64,000 bases of DNA from CALLVY01 sp937899855 (lineage in GTDB: Bacteria; Bacteroidota; Bacteroidia; Chitinophagales; Saprospiraceae). The translations under genes and the position numbers were made by a program. The DNA lies in contig JBCBQC010000005.1 in the NCBI GenBank assembly GCA_039820405.1, positions 69,920-133,919 on the forward strand, written 5' to 3'. Below are positions 40,394-48,635 of this stretch, piece after piece. Under the pieces are notes generated by a model that did no database searches, was not told where the DNA came from, and saw only the letters and a program-made list of their open reading frames with translations. Numbering within the stretch: position 1 is the first letter of the stretch; each line of letters begins with the position of its first letter.

Positions 40394-42787
40394 CTAGCGA
40401 ACGATCAATTTTCCACTCACCGTTTGCTGATCGCGCTGGAGTCGGTACCAGTACAATCCGGCGGGCCAGTGACGCGCGTCGATCGAAAAGCGGTTGGTCC
40501 GGGTTTGCTGGGGCGCGGCCCAGGGGCGTCCGTCGTAGGTGTACAGCCACAATTGGTAGCGGGCACCGGCGGGATTGTCAAAACGCAGCTCGGTACGATC
40601 AGACAGGGGGTTGGGTTGGGCCCGTACCTCGATTTTGGCCGGTGGGGCTCCGGTCACACTGGGTTCGGTCAGTACGCAGGGATTGCCAAAAAAGCCGTTG
40701 ATCCGTTCGTATTCGGCATTGACCAGATCGACGATCTCGCCAAAGCAGACTTCCGGGTCGGGGGTGCCGCGGTAATACACCCGAACGAGGGGACGCCACT
40801 CGCTGCTGCGGCGGATGATCGAATCCTGTAGCGATAGCCCCATCACGGTAGCCCGACCATCCGTGTAGGGGGTGATGGGAAATTCCTCGGGATTATGTAG
40901 ATTTTCTACGCGATCGATTTCCAAGCCATCGAGGCGAAATTGATAGCCCAGCAAATCGCTATTGGCATTTTGTACACCGATATCTAGGTAGCGCTGATTT
41001 GCCTGATAATCGAGGATGGACAAACTGGTAAAATGGTCGGGACGAAAACGCTGAAAGGGAAAACGACAGTAATTGTGCGGCCCCGTCTGGGGATTGGGGT
41101 GGGCCTCCCCGTAGCGGGCGCAGGCCGAGAGTAGGGCCACATCGTAGACGGTCACCCGCCCATCGCCGGAGAGATCGGTACAGGTGCTGGTCGGCATTTC
41201 CCGCTGGGCCAGGCGGTCGAGATAGGCACGGACATCTTCCAATTCCTGGCGACCATTGCCGTTCAGGTCCCCAAATTTAGCCGTTCCCCCACAAATTCCC
41301 GTACAGTCAATACTCGTACTGCCGTAGGGCACCCCCGCACAGTCGACGTAGGGCGGGCATTGGTCATCGAGGAAAAAACGCAGGTCCCCCGTACTGCGAT
41401 CGAGACGCAGACAGACTTGTGCCCAATTGTTGAGGGTATCCAATTCCCGCAGACCCCGCAGATCGGGTTTGTTGTCCCAATTGACCCGAACGACGAGGGT
41501 GTAGTCGCCATCCGGCACCTCGGTCACGTCGATCCACTGACATTCCAAACTGCGGTCGTACTCGTCAAAACAGCCCACGGAGATGCCCATATTCTCACAG
41601 CTGTAGCGCTTGATGCCATTGGGGCAGCCCCGATCGGCGACGCAAAAGCCATTTTTAAAACCAATCGGTACTTCCTGCCCCAAATCGTCAAACAGGAGGT
41701 ACTCGGCGTAGCCATCAAAATGCCAGTGGGCGTGGCAATTGTCGTAGGTAAACAGGGGATTGTCCGAACGGGGGCGCCCCACGATGTAGTCGGCATCCCC
41801 GATGTTTTCGATGCGGGTGGTAAAACGCAGGATGTCCCGGATGCCGTAGCCCCGCAAGCAGCCCTCCTCCACCAAACAGTCGTCCTGGCCCTGGATGCGA
41901 TCGCTGATGATGCTGTTTTCGAGGCGATCCTGATTGACCAGCAGATCGGGTGCCCGAGGACAATCGGGGTGGCCAAAGGGCAGGCACTGGCCATCATCGA
42001 GGGTGGCGGTGGGGTCGTAGTTGCAGGCCGCCGGATCGGTACAGCCCCACACCTGCCCCAAGAATTCCAAGGACCAGGCCCAATCCACGCCCTGACAATC
42101 CCCACGATCGTCGCCGATGCGGATAAAGTAGGCCTTGTCGGAATCGAGGTTGAGCGCTAGTTGGGCCTGGGGCGCGCAGGGATTAAAGCTGTCGTCGAAG
42201 GCGATGGTCCCCTCGTTGTCTTCCCGGTAGTGCGCCCGCGAACAGTCGTCAAAGACCCAAATTTTGGTGTCGCAGTCCGCCAGCTTGCAGGTGCTGATCT
42301 GGTAGCGGCCCGCCTGGGAGGGTGTAAAGACGTACCAACTGTCGTCGTGGGTCAGGGGATGGACGCCCGGAGCGACGGCTTGAGGGGAATCGCAGGCGTA
42401 GGAAGGGGCACAGTTGAGGGCGTGGGTGATCCGGGACTGGTTGAAGGGGCCCGAGAATTGGGTTTGACCGTCGAGGGCTAGGGCGTAAAATCCGGGGGGA
42501 TTGAGGCCATCGCCGTAGGAATCGTAGAGTTGGAAGACGAGGCATTGCTCGCGGGGGAGGGTGTAGTCCCATTGGTAGAGCGAATCGGGGGTATAGCTGG
42601 CGTCGAGCGGTACTTCGGCTTGGAGCTGGCCGTCCAGATCGGTGAGGGTCCAGCGGAGTTCTTGGGGGTACTGATCGGTGCGGAGGCGGATCGTGAGGCG
42701 GACCTCATTTGGGGGAGGGGCGAGGGTGCGGGCCGGGAGGGAACCCAGGGAGCCCAGGAGGGCGATTAGGAGTAGGTAGTGAGTCAT
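40394..42787 (-). CDS. T9SS-exported lysyl oxidase
   Basis: 797 aa from the ATG at 42787 (MTHYLLLIALLGSLGS, signal peptide); an upstream GTG start is less likely. Residues ~25-245 are beta-rich exported modules, then a CTDPAACNYDPTA repeat. Residues ~280-465 are a lysyl oxidase domain. All hallmark residues are present: copper ligands His352, His354 and His356 in NCHAHWHFDGY; Lys378 in GFKNGFC and Tyr410 in GCFDEYD, the pair that forms the lysine tyrosylquinone cofactor; and the family's CQWIDV and NNWAQVCL segments. A dockerin-like Ca-binding repeat pair (GDLNGNGRQELEDV, TDLSGDGRVTVYDV) and a T9SS type A tail (QPNPLSDRTELRF...PAGLYWYRL) follow. Reaction: copper-dependent oxidative deamination of lysine side chains, allowing cross-linking. 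A surface or matrix substrate is inferred. Confidence 0.88.
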   Translation of the reverse strand: MTHYLLLIALLGSLGSLPARTLAPPPNEVRLTIRLRTDQYPQELRWTLTDLDGQLQAEVPLDASYTPDSLYQWDYTLPREQCLVFQLYDSYGDGLNPPGFYALALDGQTQFSGPFNQSRITHALNCAPSYACDSPQAVAPGVHPLTHDDSWYVFTPSQAGRYQISTCKLADCDTKIWVFDDCSRAHYREDNEGTIAFDDSFNPCAPQAQLALNLDSDKAYFIRIGDDRGDCQGVDWAWSLEFLGQVWGCTDPAACNYDPTATLDDGQCLPFGHPDCPRAPDLLVNQDRLENSIISDRIQGQDDCLVEEGCLRGYGIRDILRFTTRIENIGDADYIVGRPRSDNPLFTYDNCHAHWHFDGYAEYLLFDDLGQEVPIGFKNGFCVADRGCPNGIKRYSCENMGISVGCFDEYDRSLECQWIDVTEVPDGDYTLVVRVNWDNKPDLRGLRELDTLNNWAQVCLRLDRSTGDLRFFLDDQCPPYVDCAGVPYGSTSIDCTGICGGTAKFGDLNGNGRQELEDVRAYLDRLAQREMPTSTCTDLSGDGRVTVYDVALLSACARYGEAHPNPQTGPHNYCRFPFQRFRPDHFTSLSILDYQANQRYLDIGVQNANSDLLGYQFRLDGLEIDRVENLHNPEEFPITPYTDGRATVMGLSLQDSIIRRSSEWRPLVRVYYRGTPDPEVCFGEIVDLVNAEYERINGFFGNPCVLTEPSVTGAPPAKIEVRAQPNPLSDRTELRFDNPAGARYQLWLYTYDGRPWAAPQQTRTNRFSIDARHWPAGLYWYRLQRDQQTVSGKLIVR

Positions 42788-42922
42788 CAAAGGGAGTTTT
42801 GATGGGGCGAGCGGGCATAGCCATGGTAAGATAAGACATGTGGGGAGGAAAGGAAACGGAAGGGGCGATTTTTTCACCAGATCCCTTATCTTAGCCCCAC
42901 CTTACCAGCCCTCCGCACCGCC

Positions 42923-43561
42923 ATGCCGCCAGCCCTCATCGAACTTCACTATTTGCCCTGCGTTCAGTACTGTACCAAATTGCTGCGGCATCCCCAGCTG
43001 GTCCTGGAAGATGCCGAAAACTATCAGAAGGGCAGCTATCGCAACCGTTGCTGGATCGCCGCCACCAACGGCCCCCTACGGCTATCCATTCCACTGGACC
43101 GCGGCAAAAACGAGGGCCAGGCCATCCGGGAAGTGCGGATCAACTACCGCCAGGATTGGCAGGCCCAGCACTGGCGCAGCATCCAGTCGGCCTACGGCAA
43201 GAGCCCCTTTTTTGAACACTACGCCGACGAACTCGCCCCCCTCTACCAAAGCCCCGTCGAGTACCTATTCGACTGGAACCTCCTCCTCCTCCAAACCCTC
43301 CTCCAGCTGCTCGACCTACCGAGTGCCCTCGCCTACTCCGGGCAGTACTACCGGGAGGTCCCACCCGATTGGAGCGATCTGCGCAATACCATTCAAGAAC
43401 GCCCCGGCCGACAAGTCCCCGATCCGCATTTTAGCCCCCGGCCCTATCCACAGGTATTCCTGGAAAAACGAGGATTTCTACCCAATTTGAGTATCTTGGA
43501 CCTGTTGTTTTGTACCGGCCCACAAGCCACCATCTACTTGGAGCAGTGTATCGACGCCTGA
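42923..43561 (+). CDS. WbqC-like family protein
   Basis: 212 aa. The start of the protein (ALIELHYLPCVQYCTKLL), the YQKGSYRNRCWIAATNGPLRLSIPL block, the RSIQSAYGKSPFFEHYADEL segment and LSILDLLFCTGPQA near the end are typical of WbqC-like proteins. The family is known from O-antigen gene clusters, but many members lie elsewhere and the reaction is not established. Length is normal. It lies 62 bp upstream of the dynamin-like gene, same strand. It is divergent from the lysyl oxidase gene. Confidence 0.85.
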   Translation: MPPALIELHYLPCVQYCTKLLRHPQLVLEDAENYQKGSYRNRCWIAATNGPLRLSIPLDRGKNEGQAIREVRINYRQDWQAQHWRSIQSAYGKSPFFEHYADELAPLYQSPVEYLFDWNLLLLQTLLQLLDLPSALAYSGQYYREVPPDWSDLRNTIQERPGRQVPDPHFSPRPYPQVFLEKRGFLPNLSILDLLFCTGPQATIYLEQCIDA

Positions 43562-43623
43562 ATTTTTCAAAAAAGACGTCCAAACCGTAGATCGTCCGAG
43601 TCCACCACCACAAACGCCGAGCG

Positions 43624-45378
43624 ATGAACCCTATTCTGAACCAACAATTGCAAAATTACCGCAGCCAGATCGACGAAATCGTCAAGGAGTTGCACCACCT
43701 CACGCTGGCCATTCAGCATCGGGAATTGTCGCAAACCGTCAGCGATTTGCGCAACCGGATCACCGAGCCCTTTATGTTTGTGATCGTAGGAGAAGTGAAG
43801 GCGGGCAAGAGCAGCTTTATCAATGCCCTACTCGATACGGAAAAAGAAATTTGCAAGGTGGCGCCCTCCCCGATGACCGACACCATCCAGCAGATCGTTT
43901 ACGGGGAAGAGGAAGCCATCACCGAAATCAATCCCTACCTCAAACGCATCAGCCAACCCGTCGACATTCTCCGGGAAATCGCCATCGTCGATACGCCGGG
44001 TACCAATACCATCGTGGATCACCACCAGGAAATTACCGAGAGCTTTATCCCCGCTTCCGACCTGATCGTTTTCGTTTTTGAAGCCAAAAACCCCTACCGA
44101 CAGTCCGCCTGGGACTTTTTCCAGTACATCCACAGCGACTGGCGGAAAAAGATCATCTTCGTGCTCCAGCAAAAGGATTTGATGAACGCGGCGGACCTGG
44201 CCATCAATGTGCAGGGGGTGGAGGATTACGCCCGCAAGCAGGGCATCGAGGCGCCCCTGGTCTTCGCCGTATCGGCCAAGCAGGAGTTGGAAGCCCAAAA
44301 GGAAATCAGCGGCTTTATTCCCGTTCGCGAATACATCCGCCAACACATCACCGGGGGAAAGGCACCGATCCTCAAGCTGCAAAACAACCTGGCCACCTCC
44401 CAGAACATCAGCGAGCGCATCCACCGGGGCCTCGACCTGCGGCGGCGACAATACGAGGCGGACCTGGGCTTCCGGCAAGACATCCACCAAACGCTGGACC
44501 TCCAGGAAACCAATTCCCAAAACTTGGTCAAGGTGCTGGTGGAAAACCTCGTGGCCAGCTACGACCGGGCGACCCTCAAAACCGAACGCGAACTGACCGA
44601 GGGGCTGTCCTTTTTCTCCCTCATCCGACGTTCTTTTTCCAGCATCTTCGTCAAAAATGAATCGGCCAAAGAGTGGCTCAAAGGGCTTTCGGAAAAATTG
44701 GAGACCGAGCTGAATGAGGAGATGAAGAGCCGCCTCAACCAGGGCGTGAGCGACATTGCCGACAGCATCCAACAAATGGCCAAGATCATCGATCTAAAGA
44801 TCAAAAACAGCCAGACCATTTTGGCCAACAATCACGAGATCTTCTCCTCCATCGCCGAGCGCCGCGCCAACGTACTCCGCGAGCTACAGGAAACGTTTGC
44901 CAATTTTCTCAAACGCTCGGATAGCTTTACCGACGAAGAGCTTTTTCCCCAGCGCAACAGCATCGCTCCCAATCTGGCGGCCGGAGGTGGCGTCGCCGTA
45001 GTCGGCGCCCTGCTCACGGGACTGACCAACCTCACCGTACTCGACGTCACCGGCGGCATCCTCACCGCCCTCGGACTGGTCTTTGCCGGGGTATCCATCG
45101 GCATCAACCGACGTAAAATCATCCGGGGCTACCGCTCCGAAATCGATAAGGGTCGCCAGCGGCTGGAGTCGGAGGTAAGCGAAAAGCTCCGTACCTACAT
45201 CCGCCACATCAAGCAACGAATCGACAGCAATTTCGGGGAATTTGACCAATTGATCGAACAGGAGGAACAGCAAATTGCGGAGCTGCTCGAACGACAGGAA
45301 AACATCCGCCAGCAAATGCTGGAACTGGGAGACCAACTGGGCCAACTGCTGACTGACGAAGGCCAGGCCCCCAAGTAA
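43624..45378 (+). CDS. Dynamin-like large GTPase
   Basis: 584 aa. GTPase motifs: P-loop GEVKAGKSS at residues 56-64, G2 Thr in PMTDT, G3 DTPG at 123-126, G4-like QQKD at 182-185. Residues ~215-440 are helical stalk-like; residues ~450-492 hold two closely spaced hydrophobic segments (VAVVGALLTGLT; GILTALGLVFAGVSIGI) forming a membrane paddle; the last ~90 residues are a coiled coil (EQEEQQIAELLERQENIRQQ). This matches bacterial dynamin-like proteins, which remodel or repair membranes and in some cases protect against phage. Only one such gene is present here, rather than the tandem pair often seen, and no phage-defence partner is adjacent. Confidence 0.88.
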   Translation: MNPILNQQLQNYRSQIDEIVKELHHLTLAIQHRELSQTVSDLRNRITEPFMFVIVGEVKAGKSSFINALLDTEKEICKVAPSPMTDTIQQIVYGEEEAITEINPYLKRISQPVDILREIAIVDTPGTNTIVDHHQEITESFIPASDLIVFVFEAKNPYRQSAWDFFQYIHSDWRKKIIFVLQQKDLMNAADLAINVQGVEDYARKQGIEAPLVFAVSAKQELEAQKEISGFIPVREYIRQHITGGKAPILKLQNNLATSQNISERIHRGLDLRRRQYEADLGFRQDIHQTLDLQETNSQNLVKVLVENLVASYDRATLKTERELTEGLSFFSLIRRSFSSIFVKNESAKEWLKGLSEKLETELNEEMKSRLNQGVSDIADSIQQMAKIIDLKIKNSQTILANNHEIFSSIAERRANVLRELQETFANFLKRSDSFTDEELFPQRNSIAPNLAAGGGVAVVGALLTGLTNLTVLDVTGGILTALGLVFAGVSIGINRRKIIRGYRSEIDKGRQRLESEVSEKLRTYIRHIKQRIDSNFGEFDQLIEQEEQQIAELLERQENIRQQMLELGDQLGQLLTDEGQAPK

Positions 45379-45516
45379 AAGACCGATCCCCGTCATTCGC
45401 GCTGGCCCCCACGCCAAATCGACCGAATTTTGGTTAAACTCTCCCCGGACCACCAGGCTGCCGCGCAGATATGATTATGTTTGTAACCCAAGTCTCCACC
45501 AAACCACTCTGCCACC

Positions 45517-47790
45517 GTGAAGCTCAGCTACTCTTTTTTTCTCCTGCTCCTACTGGCCTGCCACAGCACCGGACAACCCAGCCCCACCAGCACGGAAACC
45601 ACCGATCTGCCCAGCCCGGACGTCTTGCGCCAATCGCTCCGCACGAAACGTTCGCTGACCCTCGTGTACGGCACCGGCCCCAGCGAAGCCGCCTACCGCC
45701 AACTGGCCGAAGAAATTGCCGCGGCCACCGACTACCTCCAAATCCAAATCAGTAGCGCCGCCGAACTCGACGCCCAACGGGCCCGCACCGACATCCTTTT
45801 CCTCCTCGGAAGCCCCCAGACCAATACCTGGATAACCCGCGCCGCCAAGCAGCTCCCCCTCCGTTTGGACACCAGCACCTTGCGATTTGCCGAGCGCGAT
45901 TTTACGGCCCCCAACACCCTCCTCCAATTTTCGGCTTACCCCTCCCCCTTCAATCCCCAACTGCCCCTCTACCTGCTTACGGGTTTTGACGATCGCATAC
46001 TCCTCCGACAGCTGCGCCAGTGGTACGGCGCGGATTGGTCGAGCCTGGTGTGGGCTGCTCGCGGCTACAAGGTTTTTGAAGGGGCTACTTGTCAGGTCAT
46101 GGGCTTTTTCCAACAACCCGACTGGCAGATCGGCGGGGAGGCCCACTGGGATTTTCGGGGCAGCCGCGACACGATCCACCGAACGCCCCACTTCGAGTTC
46201 ATCAACCACCGGGTGGAATTGAGTCGGGCCCAGGTGGAGGAAATGGGGAAACGCTGCGAAGGGGGGCTGTCCGAAATCGAAGATTTTTGCGGGCGACCCG
46301 TCCGTTTCGACCGCATTCGCTACCACCTCTACCCCAGCGGAGAAGAAAAGGGACTGCTGCTGTTCAATACCCAGCAAAGTCACCTGGATTGGGAAAACGG
46401 AGAAGTACACACGGTCATCAGTGCGGAGTACCAAGATAATTTTGTCCAGCAAGAAAACGAACTGATCCTGCGCCACTTGTTGGGGGAGGCCTCCCAGCCC
46501 TTTTTGGAAGATGGATTGGGGGTCTACTTTGCGCACCGTTGGCAGCGGGAGGGCTACGCCTACTGGGCCCAGCGGCTCTTCCAGAGTGGCAATGCCCTGC
46601 CCCTCGCCGAATTGCTCGACCGGGAATTGTACGAACGAGAATCCAAGCTGGTCAAGACCTGTACGGCCGGAGCCCTCGTGGAGTTTTTAATCGCCCACTG
46701 GGGAAAGAATGGCTTTTTGGAAAAATACAACAAGTGGTCGCCCTCCCCCACGGAGGTGGCGGAATTGGCCGGGGCCTGGGACCGCTACCGCCAGCAGCGC
46801 CCCACCTTAGCGCTACCCGATCGTCGACCCAAGGCCGACTACTGGCGCGGTTTTAACTTTGCGCACGAGGGCTACCAAATTTACAATGGCTACCTCTCGA
46901 AGGGGGCCCGGGAGTCCTTGGGCAACCTCCAAGCCTTGGGCAGCAATGCCATCGCCATCGTTCCCTATTCCTATTTGGAGCGTCCCGATCAGCCGGGCTT
47001 CTTGCCCTTTATGAACAATCCCGGTACCGAGACCGACGAAAGCGTCATCCACGTCGCCCACGCCGCCCGGGCTCTGGGTTTGCAATCCCTGCTCAAGCCC
47101 CAGGTCTGGCTGGGCCGGGGGAGTTGGTCGGGTTTTGTGGAAATGAAAACGGAGCGCGAATGGGCCCTTTTCTTTGATTACTACTACCGCTGGATACGCC
47201 ACTACGCCCTGCTGGCGGAGATTCACGAAATCGAGGCCCTGAGCGTGGGCGTCGAATTTGGCCGGGCCACCCTCGGTCACGAGGCGGAATGGGTCCAAAT
47301 CTTTCGCAAACTGCGGGACCTCTACCGGGGGCAACTCACCTACTGCGCCAACTGGGGAGAGGAGTTTGAACAGTTGGATTTCTGGCAAGAACTGGACTTT
47401 ATCGGCCTCAATTGCTACTACCCCCTCAGCAAAAGCGCCTCGCCCACCCAAGCGGAACTAGAACGGCGCTTTGCCGAGATTGCGGACATGGTGGGTAAAG
47501 TCGCCCAAAAGCACGGCAAATCCGTCGTTTTCACCGAAATTGGGTTTCGCCCGGTGACGGGTACGTGGAAAGATCCCCACGCGGGTGTCGACGGGCGCGA
47601 ATTTGCGGCCGAGCCCCAACGACGTTGCTACGAAGCCGTCTTCAAAGGACTCCAAGGGCGGGAATGGTGTGGCGGTATTCTGTGGTGGAAGTGGCCCAGC
47701 TACCTGGCTTACGGGGCGCGCAACCGAACGGGTTTTTCCCCTTACAATCACCCCGCCGAGGCGGTGGTCAAAAAATGGTTCGAACGATGA
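45517..47790 (+). CDS. Lipoprotein with gluzincin-like and GH113-like TIM-barrel domains
   Basis: 757 aa with a GTG start at 45517 and a lipobox LLLLLAC (Cys about 15). Residues ~40-430 include a segment resembling a degenerate peptidase MA-like fold (NELILRHLLGEASQPFLEDGLGVYF), without a clean HExxH. Residues ~445-757 look like a GH113 TIM barrel: RGFNFAHEGY, LGNLQALGSNAIAIVPYSY, LKPQVWLG, then Glu about 580 in SVGVEFG and Glu about 674 in VFTEIGFR, the positions of the acid/base and nucleophile. GH113 enzymes act on beta-mannans. The fusion to a metalloprotease-like front part is not usual. It overlaps the SDR gene by 4 bp (ATGA), so translation is likely coupled. Confidence 0.78.
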   Translation: MKLSYSFFLLLLLACHSTGQPSPTSTETTDLPSPDVLRQSLRTKRSLTLVYGTGPSEAAYRQLAEEIAAATDYLQIQISSAAELDAQRARTDILFLLGSPQTNTWITRAAKQLPLRLDTSTLRFAERDFTAPNTLLQFSAYPSPFNPQLPLYLLTGFDDRILLRQLRQWYGADWSSLVWAARGYKVFEGATCQVMGFFQQPDWQIGGEAHWDFRGSRDTIHRTPHFEFINHRVELSRAQVEEMGKRCEGGLSEIEDFCGRPVRFDRIRYHLYPSGEEKGLLLFNTQQSHLDWENGEVHTVISAEYQDNFVQQENELILRHLLGEASQPFLEDGLGVYFAHRWQREGYAYWAQRLFQSGNALPLAELLDRELYERESKLVKTCTAGALVEFLIAHWGKNGFLEKYNKWSPSPTEVAELAGAWDRYRQQRPTLALPDRRPKADYWRGFNFAHEGYQIYNGYLSKGARESLGNLQALGSNAIAIVPYSYLERPDQPGFLPFMNNPGTETDESVIHVAHAARALGLQSLLKPQVWLGRGSWSGFVEMKTEREWALFFDYYYRWIRHYALLAEIHEIEALSVGVEFGRATLGHEAEWVQIFRKLRDLYRGQLTYCANWGEEFEQLDFWQELDFIGLNCYYPLSKSASPTQAELERRFAEIADMVGKVAQKHGKSVVFTEIGFRPVTGTWKDPHAGVDGREFAAEPQRRCYEAVFKGLQGREWCGGILWWKWPSYLAYGARNRTGFSPYNHPAEAVVKKWFER

Positions 47791-48545
47791 ATTTTAACGC
47801 CCAAAAAGTATTGATCACCGGCGGTGCGCGGGGAATCGGTCGCGCCACCGCCCTGGCCTTCGCCCGGGCCGGTGCTCAAGTGGCCATCAACTACCGCAGC
47901 AACCACGAAGCCGCCCAAAATACCCTCGCCGCATTGGAAGGCCAGGGGCACCTCCTCCTCCCCGCCGACCTCGGCGACCCCACCGCCACCGCCAAGCTGT
48001 TCCAAAAGCTCCAAAGCCACTGGAAGACCCTCGACGTCTTGGTCAACAATGCCGGCGTCTACCTCCCCCACCCCATTTTCGACAGCAGCTACGCCGACTG
48101 GCAAAACGCCTGGCAACGTACCCTCCAAGTCAACCTGACCGGAGTGGCCAATACGACCTACTGGGCCGCCCGGCTGATGCGCCAAAACGGGGGCGGCCGC
48201 ATCGTCAACGTTTCCTCCCGGGGGGCCTTCCGCGGCGAACCCGACCATCCCGCCTACGCCGCCAGCAAGGCCGGCCTCAACGCCATGAGCCAGAGCCTGG
48301 CCCGCGCCCTGGCTCCCGACCACATTTTTATCGGCGTGGTCGCCCCCGGCTTTGTCGAAACGGAGATGGCCCAGCCCCTGCTCCAAGGCCCCGAAGGCGC
48401 CGCCATCCGCGCCCAAAGCCCCCTGGGCCGCGTCGCCAGCCCGGAAGAAGTCGCCTGGAATATCCTCTTCCTCGCTTCCGAACAATCGGCTTTTAATACG
48501 GGAGCCATTCTGGACCTCAACGGGGCTTCTTACCTGCGATCCTAA
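47787..48545 (+). CDS. Short-chain dehydrogenase/reductase (classical SDR)
   Basis: 252 aa. ATG at 47787 overlaps the stop of the preceding gene by 4 bp. Seen: NAD(P)-binding TGGARGIG at residues 11-18, NNAG, the catalytic Ser (NVSS), Tyr157 and Lys161 in HPAYAASKAG, and the C-terminal APGFVETEM and GAILDLNGAS of FabG-like enzymes. An Arg in the Tx3GxGx Gly loop and NYRS after strand 2 favour NADP(H). Substrate unknown; coupling to a GH113-like gene suggests a sugar- or polyol-related role but does not show it. Confidence 0.9.
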   Translation: MNFNAQKVLITGGARGIGRATALAFARAGAQVAINYRSNHEAAQNTLAALEGQGHLLLPADLGDPTATAKLFQKLQSHWKTLDVLVNNAGVYLPHPIFDSSYADWQNAWQRTLQVNLTGVANTTYWAARLMRQNGGGRIVNVSSRGAFRGEPDHPAYAASKAGLNAMSQSLARALAPDHIFIGVVAPGFVETEMAQPLLQGPEGAAIRAQSPLGRVASPEEVAWNILFLASEQSAFNTGAILDLNGASYLRS

Positions 48546-48560
48546 GCCCCTAAAAAAAGA

Positions 48561-48595
48561 ACAAGCCCCTCCGTAACGCACGAAAGCGGGCTTGT
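48561..48595 (-). terminator. Terminator of the BspA-type gene (minus strand)
   Basis: ACAAGCCC (48561-48568) pairs with GGGCTTGT (48588-48595); on the minus strand a run TCTTTTTTT follows. It separates the convergent SDR and BspA-type genes. Confidence 0.75.
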
Positions 48596-48635
48596 CTGAA
48601 CTATAAACGAATAGAGTCTAACCGAAAGATCAAAT

